A stretch of DNA of 10,862 nucleotides, taken from positions 1-10,862 of the forward strand of contig CACXDF010000011.1 in the NCBI GenBank assembly GCA_902766325.1, read 5' to 3'. The DNA is from an uncultured Eubacteriales bacterium. Lineage in GTDB: Bacteria > Bacillota > Clostridia > Christensenellales > DTU072. The translations under genes and the position numbers were made by a program. Below the pieces are notes generated by a model. It saw nothing but the letters and a program-made list of their open reading frames with translations, was not told where the DNA came from and ran no database searches. The stretch's first letter is position 1, and each line of letters starts with the position of its first letter. Positions 7,462-10,862 of the stretch are shown in pieces.

Positions 7462-7490
7462 TTGATATTTTTTCTCGCCTATGTTACAAT
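7462..7490 (+). promoter_or_regulatory. Sigma-A type promoter with extended -10
   Basis: TTGATA (7462-7467), a 17-base spacer, and TACAAT (7485-7490) with TG at 7482-7483 one base before the -10 box. A run of nine A residues (7441-7449) precedes the -35. Transcription should start near 7497 and cover the genes from 7554 onward. A second TATAAT at 7503-7508 lacks a good -35 and lies inside a palindrome. Confidence 0.82.
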
Positions 7491-7502
7491 GTCATCGTGT
7501 AG

Positions 7503-7520
7503 TATAATATTTATATTATA
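7503..7520. promoter_or_regulatory. AT-only palindrome in the leader, possible operator
   Basis: TATAATAT (7503-7510), TT, ATATTATA (7513-7520): a perfect 8-bp inverted repeat with a 2-base centre, placed just after the predicted transcription start of the second unit. This is where a repressor site would sit. It could instead simply reflect AT-rich promoter DNA. Confidence 0.4.
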
Positions 7521-7553
7521 AATTTTATACGTAATAGCAAAAAGGGTGGAGTC

Positions 7554-8696
7554 ATGGCATCGAGATACGTTACTAAAGCCAAAGAACAAAGAAAAGCGGA
7601 TAAAAACTATCGCAAGACGATGGCTACTCGTCAAGCTTACGCTATGGAAAACGCTCGGATGCTTGCCGCGGAGGGCAGCGCGTCTCCTTTGCGCGATAAA
7701 AAGTCCATCGAATACAATAACGCCGATCCGCTCGTAGGCGGGAAGATACAAGGCACCGAAGTCGACGCGAGTTTTGCCGCCGATATCCAAAAAATGAAGT
7801 TCTGCCGCAAGCCGGTAGGCTTTTTAATGTGGCTGTTTTATATTATTTTGCTCGTTGCGTTGGCCGCTCCGTTCGTATTGCCCAAATTGCAACTTGATCT
7901 GCCTATCAATGTCGATCAATACGTTGCCGTCTGTATGGAAACGGAACCGAAGGCCGTCGAAGAAGGTGGCAACGCCGAAGCTGTCGATGAAGACGACGAC
8001 TCGGAAAGTGAAGAAAGCGAAGAAAACGCGGAAAACGCTTCCGCATACAGTTTGCTTCGCGCCGACGACGATGAAGAGCAGGCTGAAGAGGAAGAAGAGT
8101 CTTCCGAAGAAGAAGCCGGAGAAGAAAACGCCTCTGCGGAATTCGACGGCACTTTGTACAGCTTGAGCGATCCGCTTTTCGGTTGGATCAAGTTCGTTGC
8201 CGGAAAACTCGGTTTCGATCTGGAACTGGGAGAGTCCCCCTGGTACGACTCGCAGATATCCAAGGTGGAAACGGGCATGACGGATAAGATCGCGCCCATC
8301 GTCATTTTGGTTTATCCGCCGTTCATCATCCTTTACGCGATCCTGACGCTTGCGTTGATGATCCAGACTTTTATTTGCTTTGCTTCCAACGACAGAAGGA
8401 TCTATCGTTTTACGGGAATACAAAACCTCGTTCTGTTTTTGAGCGGGGCTATCGTTTTGTTCGGGTGCTTCGTTTCCGCAACGGAGATCGACGCCGCGCT
8501 GGATTTCGGCGGGATCGTCAATTTCCTGATCGGTACCTTCACCGGAACGGGCGGTTTTACGGCGGGTTACTTGTTGCTCGGTATGGTCGCTATGCCGCTT
8601 ATAGAATTGATCCTTTCGTTCTTCCTGTTGGAAAAGAAGTTGCGCGGCCGAGAAATAACGCAACCCATCGTAGTATATCACTACAAAGAGAAATAA
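7554..8696 (+). CDS. Four-segment membrane protein with very acidic outer loop (380 aa)
   Basis: No named family is recognised. It is the first gene of the second unit. The ATG at 7554 sits close behind AGGGTGGAG (7543-7551), an unusually short gap; the next in-frame ATG (7620) has no ribosome binding site. The basic N-terminal arm contains NYRKTMAT (residues 18-25), matching NFRETMAT in the 515-residue protein. Membrane segments are at about 88-110, 246-276, 291-310 and 337-359. Between the first two lies an outer loop of about 135 residues, much longer than in the relatives. Its residues 130-198 are dominated by Glu, Asp and Ser, and it ends in LYSLSDPLFG (201-210), which resembles the DGLFG motif of the 284-residue protein. 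The tail is basic (KKLRGRE) and cytosolic. Residues 152-158 and 200-206 repeat YSL around the acidic block. The acidic loop might bind cations or a positively charged partner outside the membrane; that is inference. Confidence 0.9.
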   Translation: MASRYVTKAKEQRKADKNYRKTMATRQAYAMENARMLAAEGSASPLRDKKSIEYNNADPLVGGKIQGTEVDASFAADIQKMKFCRKPVGFLMWLFYIILLVALAAPFVLPKLQLDLPINVDQYVAVCMETEPKAVEEGGNAEAVDEDDDSESEESEENAENASAYSLLRADDDEEQAEEEEESSEEEAGEENASAEFDGTLYSLSDPLFGWIKFVAGKLGFDLELGESPWYDSQISKVETGMTDKIAPIVILVYPPFIILYAILTLALMIQTFICFASNDRRIYRFTGIQNLVLFLSGAIVLFGCFVSATEIDAALDFGGIVNFLIGTFTGTGGFTAGYLLLGMVAMPLIELILSFFLLEKKLRGREITQPIVVYHYKEK

Positions 8697-8724
8697 GATT
8701 TTGTATCGCTAATCGGAGGATATA

Positions 8725-9018
8725 ATGTCGAGAAGAAAAAGGAAACAAGAAGAGGAAGCTCGCCTCAGACAGCAGGAAATGATGCGTCGTCAGCAAATGA
8801 TGGCGGGGCAGCAGTACGGCTACTATCCGCAGCAACCTATGAGTTACGGCTATATGAATAACGTGCCAAACGGCAATTTGCCGCCGCGCTTTATTCAGCT
8901 CACTCCGATTATTCAGCCGATAGCCATGGTGCCCTATGCGACGCAAAGCCAGCCCGTTATGTATAACGACCAGGGATTCGACGACTTCGGAGATTTTTCC
9001 GGAGACGACTTTTTTTAA
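8725..9018 (+). CDS. Small low-complexity Gln/Met/Tyr-rich protein with Asp-Phe tail (97 aa)
   Basis: No family is recognised. ATG 8725 follows GGAGG (8715-8719) at ideal spacing, 28 bases after the preceding stop. The product has three parts: a basic then Gln/Met-rich helix (MSRRKRK, residues 1-7, to about 28); a Tyr/Gln/Pro/Asn stretch with SYGY (40-43) and IQPIAMVPY (63-71); and an acidic aromatic tail rich in Asp-Phe pairs (84-97, ending DDFF). It has no membrane segment or signal peptide, so it is expected in the cytosol. The motif at 63-71, followed after four residues by QP, matches residues 309-323 of the 515-residue protein, which carries the same kind of coil and linker ahead of its membrane part. 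I infer that this is a stand-alone version of that module, working with the four-segment protein encoded next. The composition would suit weak multivalent binding. Confidence 0.85.
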   Translation: MSRRKRKQEEEARLRQQEMMRRQQMMAGQQYGYYPQQPMSYGYMNNVPNGNLPPRFIQLTPIIQPIAMVPYATQSQPVMYNDQGFDDFGDFSGDDFF

Positions 9019-9043
9019 TCGATAACGAGAGGATATAGAAGTA

Positions 9044-9898
9044 ATGAAAAAGAACAGCGGGAAAAACGAAACGGTAGAGACGATCGATACCCCCACCTAT
9101 ACGCAAAGCGCTCCCATGCGCGGCTTTTCCATTTACAATTCGGAAGGCGATACGTATTATAAGAGCGAGGTGGAGAGGGTAGTTAGCGAACTCCGCCGAG
9201 AACTGTATCCCGCCCCGGAACAGACCTATCCCGAATTGGCCGTGGCGCCCCGCGCCGCGAAGAAAGAAGATCTCGGCGAAAAACCCATGCGCGGTTTTCC
9301 GTTGGTGCTCATTTTGATCCTCAACGTGCTTGCGCTCGCCGTGATTGTGCTCGGATGCTTTGATATCGGCTCTTTCGGTAATATGATCGCCGTATTTGTA
9401 AAAGAACCCGTAAACGGCGGCGCGCAGTCCGTTTCTTTACTCGACGGTTTGTTCGGAGAATTGGCCGGATTGGGTATGAGCCTTAAGTCGCAATTGGATT
9501 ACTCTGTTAACGCAGATTCGACCACTACGATCCTTTTGATCGTTTTTGCCGCGGCCGGCGCGCTCGTAACGCTGTTTTCGTTCGTGCAGGTTATCGTATC
9601 CATCGTCGCTCTTGCGATCAACAAGCGCGGCGGTAAGAAGCGCGCTCGCTTCGGCGTCGTCGCTTTCTTATCTATACTCGGTTTGGTTGCCGCTTTGATC
9701 GGTCTGATCGGTCTGAAAGCGCAGATCGGCTTCGGAGACTTTTGCAGTTTGGTCCTTCCCAAAGAACTCGGCGAGTACGGTTTGGTTCGGGCGGACGAAG
9801 GCTATACGCTGTACGGTGGGTACGGGCTCTACGCGTTGGTGGTCGTACCTGTTCTGACGATGCTGCTTTCTTTATGCGTAGGCAGAAAGAAGAAATAG
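9044..9898 (+). CDS. Four-segment membrane protein, locus family member (284 aa)
   Basis: No named family is recognised. ATG 9044 follows GAGAGGA (9027-9033), 25 bases after the 97-residue gene. A cytosolic arm of about 83 residues includes GFSIYN (27-32) and TYYKSEVERV (37-46), faintly like GFVGYR and DFYKRYE in the 212-residue protein. Membrane segments are at about 84-105, 160-192, 203-224 and 258-280. The first begins at the same residue number as in the 264-residue protein. The outer loop carries SLLDGLFGEL (131-140); the inner loop is strongly basic (NKRGGKKRAR, 193-202); the C-terminus is GRKKK. These charges give cytosolic N- and C-termini. The second outer loop (225-257) has several Tyr and Gly residues. 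The paired small genes on both sides suggest the proteins act together. No enzymatic motif is seen. Confidence 0.9.
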   Translation: MKKNSGKNETVETIDTPTYTQSAPMRGFSIYNSEGDTYYKSEVERVVSELRRELYPAPEQTYPELAVAPRAAKKEDLGEKPMRGFPLVLILILNVLALAVIVLGCFDIGSFGNMIAVFVKEPVNGGAQSVSLLDGLFGELAGLGMSLKSQLDYSVNADSTTTILLIVFAAAGALVTLFSFVQVIVSIVALAINKRGGKKRARFGVVAFLSILGLVAALIGLIGLKAQIGFGDFCSLVLPKELGEYGLVRADEGYTLYGGYGLYALVVVPVLTMLLSLCVGRKKK

Positions 9899-9907
9899 GG
9901 GGAGAAG

Positions 9908-10189
9908 ATGTATCGTAGAGTGGCAAAAAGCAAAGCGCCTATGGCGCAACGGCAAGTTCCCGCTACGACGGGACTGGTTTACGGCAGAGTCAACGGCGGT
10001 CCCGTTCCCGCGCCGACGCCTTTTCGGGGCACGGTCATGCCGACGGCGAGTATGGGAATGAAAATGGATATGAATATGAACGTATACGGACAGACCCGTC
10101 CTTCGTACGGATACGGAGATTTGGGACTGGACGACTACAGAGCATTGCATTATTATGGCCTGGACGGCTTTGATAATATTGATTTTTAG
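9908..10189 (+). CDS. Small low-complexity Met/Gly/Tyr-rich protein with Asp-Phe tail (93 aa)
   Basis: No family is recognised. ATG 9908 lies nine bases after the preceding stop, with the ribosome binding site GGGGGAG (9898-9904) overlapping that stop, so translation is probably coupled. The layout mirrors the 97-residue protein: a basic start (MYRRVAKSK), a low-complexity middle rich in Pro, Gly and Thr, a run in which every second residue is Met (49, 51, 53, 55, 57), SYGY (66-69), and an acidic aromatic end (GLDGFDNIDF, 84-93). There is no membrane segment or signal peptide. It lacks the QP[LI]A[IM]VPY motif, so homology to the 97-residue protein is suggested only by layout, SYGY and the tail. 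It sits between two four-segment membrane genes and is likely a cytosolic partner of one of them. Confidence 0.83.
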   Translation: MYRRVAKSKAPMAQRQVPATTGLVYGRVNGGPVPAPTPFRGTVMPTASMGMKMDMNMNVYGQTRPSYGYGDLGLDDYRALHYYGLDGFDNIDF

Positions 10190-10195
10190 GAGAAT

Positions 10196-10834
10196 ATGAC
10201 GGTGAAAAATATAGAAGCACCCAAGACCGAAAATGCCGAAGACTTCGGATTCGTCGGATACAGGGACTACAAACAAAGCGACTTTTATAAGCGGTATGAG
10301 GCCGCGCGCGCAAAGATGCCCGCGCAGGTGTACGCGGAGGTCACGAAAGATCAACCGGACGTTGAACCGCAAAAAAGGTGCGGAGTCGGCCGCTCGGTCG
10401 TCGTCATTATTTTCGGATTGATCTATATCGCGCTCAGCGTGATCGGATATTTTTTGAACACGACGAGTTCCGTTCTCGGCAGTTTGTTTTCCGTTTTTAA
10501 CGGAAAGGACGCCGTGACGTGCGTACTCGATATGGTGGAAGGCGGCTTGTCGATCGATATCGATACGATCGGCGCTATCGCCGTACTGGTTTCGATCGTT
10601 CTGGTGCTTTTTGCGGTAATAGGCGGGATCGTCGCCGCTGCAAGAGGACGCGGGATCGGTAAGCTGATGAAGACGGGTTGCGGACTGATGTTTTTATGCG
10701 TAGTCGCGGCTTTGGCAATCGTAATCGTGCGCAGGTTGGATGCGACTATCGGTCTGGCGGCGCTTGTGATTATCGGAGGTATTATGACGATATGCGTCAT
10801 AACCGCCCCGAAGAAGATAAAGGAGAGGAAGTAA
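10196..10834 (+). CDS. Four-segment membrane protein, locus family member (212 aa)
   Basis: No named family is recognised; this is the shortest of the set. ATG 10196 lies only three bases after AGGAG (10188-10192); GTG 10202, two codons on, has better spacing and could be the true start. The cytosolic arm (about 65 residues) has FVGYR-x5-DF (19-30), the same pattern and spacing as in the 264-residue protein. Membrane segments are at about 66-86, 124-149, 160-178 and 183-204. The outer loop has VLDMVEGGL (110-118) where the relatives have L-x-D-G; here Gly is replaced by Met at that position. The inner loop (RGRGIGKLMK) and tail (KKIKERK) are basic, which puts both ends in the cytosol. The stop codon overlaps the next start by one base. 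Confidence 0.89.
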   Translation: MTVKNIEAPKTENAEDFGFVGYRDYKQSDFYKRYEAARAKMPAQVYAEVTKDQPDVEPQKRCGVGRSVVVIIFGLIYIALSVIGYFLNTTSSVLGSLFSVFNGKDAVTCVLDMVEGGLSIDIDTIGAIAVLVSIVLVLFAVIGGIVAAARGRGIGKLMKTGCGLMFLCVVAALAIVIVRRLDATIGLAALVIIGGIMTICVITAPKKIKERK

Positions 10835-10862
10835 TGGCCGGTCAAAAGATCAACTGGTGGGA
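10834..10862 (+). CDS. Start of a further gene, cut by the window end
   Basis: ATG 10834 shares one base with the preceding stop (TAATG) and follows AGGAGAGG (10821-10828). Nine complete codons are visible, reading MAGQKINWW, then the frame runs off the window. The overlap implies translational coupling and that the operon continues. Nothing can be said about its function. Confidence 0.7.

Noticed and set aside
9044..10834. ABC-transporter permease or small multidrug transporter identity for the four-segment proteins
   Set aside because: There is no ATPase gene, no EAA loop, and the segments lack the conserved charged residues of small multidrug transporters.
4960..10862. Known defence, secretion or CRISPR system
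   Set aside because: No nuclease, ATPase, helicase, protease, toxin or repeat-spacer pattern is present in these genes, so none of those labels can be supported.

Overview
The window reads like a bacterial chromosome of the Bacillota/Clostridia type. It carries AddA (the Gram-positive style recombination helicase-nuclease, rather than RecB), strong purine-rich ribosome binding sites, sigma-A promoters with A/T tracts, and Rho-independent terminators. All genes lie on the + strand and no mobile element, phage gene, tRNA or CRISPR array was seen.

Region 1 (1-4847) is mostly recognisable. It opens with the C-terminal 543 residues of AddA (helicase motifs plus PD-(D/E)XK nuclease). Next comes an unrecognised 424-residue protein with three membrane segments and a long acidic Pro/Glu-rich tail, transcribed from its own extended -10 promoter. 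After a 166-base gap with three hairpins comes glnS, glutaminyl-tRNA synthetase, closed by a good terminator.

Region 2 (4860-10862) holds eight genes, none of which I can assign to a named family, and looks like one system. A promoter at 4860-4888 drives a 515-residue protein (RanBP2-like zinc finger, about 220 residues of coiled coil, Gln/Pro/Tyr linker, four membrane segments) and a 264-residue four-segment membrane protein, ending at a strong terminator (7396-7428). A second promoter (7462-7490) drives a 380-residue four-segment protein with a very acidic outer loop. Then come a 97-residue low-complexity protein, a 284-residue four-segment protein, a 93-residue low-complexity protein, a 212-residue four-segment protein, and the first codons of another gene.

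The five membrane proteins share one layout: a cytosolic N-terminal arm, TM1, an outer loop that in most members has a hydrophobic-Asp-Gly or similar motif, TM2, a basic cytosolic loop, TM3, TM4 and a basic tail. Short motifs are also shared between their cytosolic arms and with the small proteins: N[FY]R[EK]TMAT, [VI]QP[LI]A[IM]VPY and FV[DG]YR-x5-DF. I therefore infer that region 2 is a modular, duplicated membrane-protein locus whose products probably form a complex with small cytosolic partners. Its function cannot be read from sequence alone.
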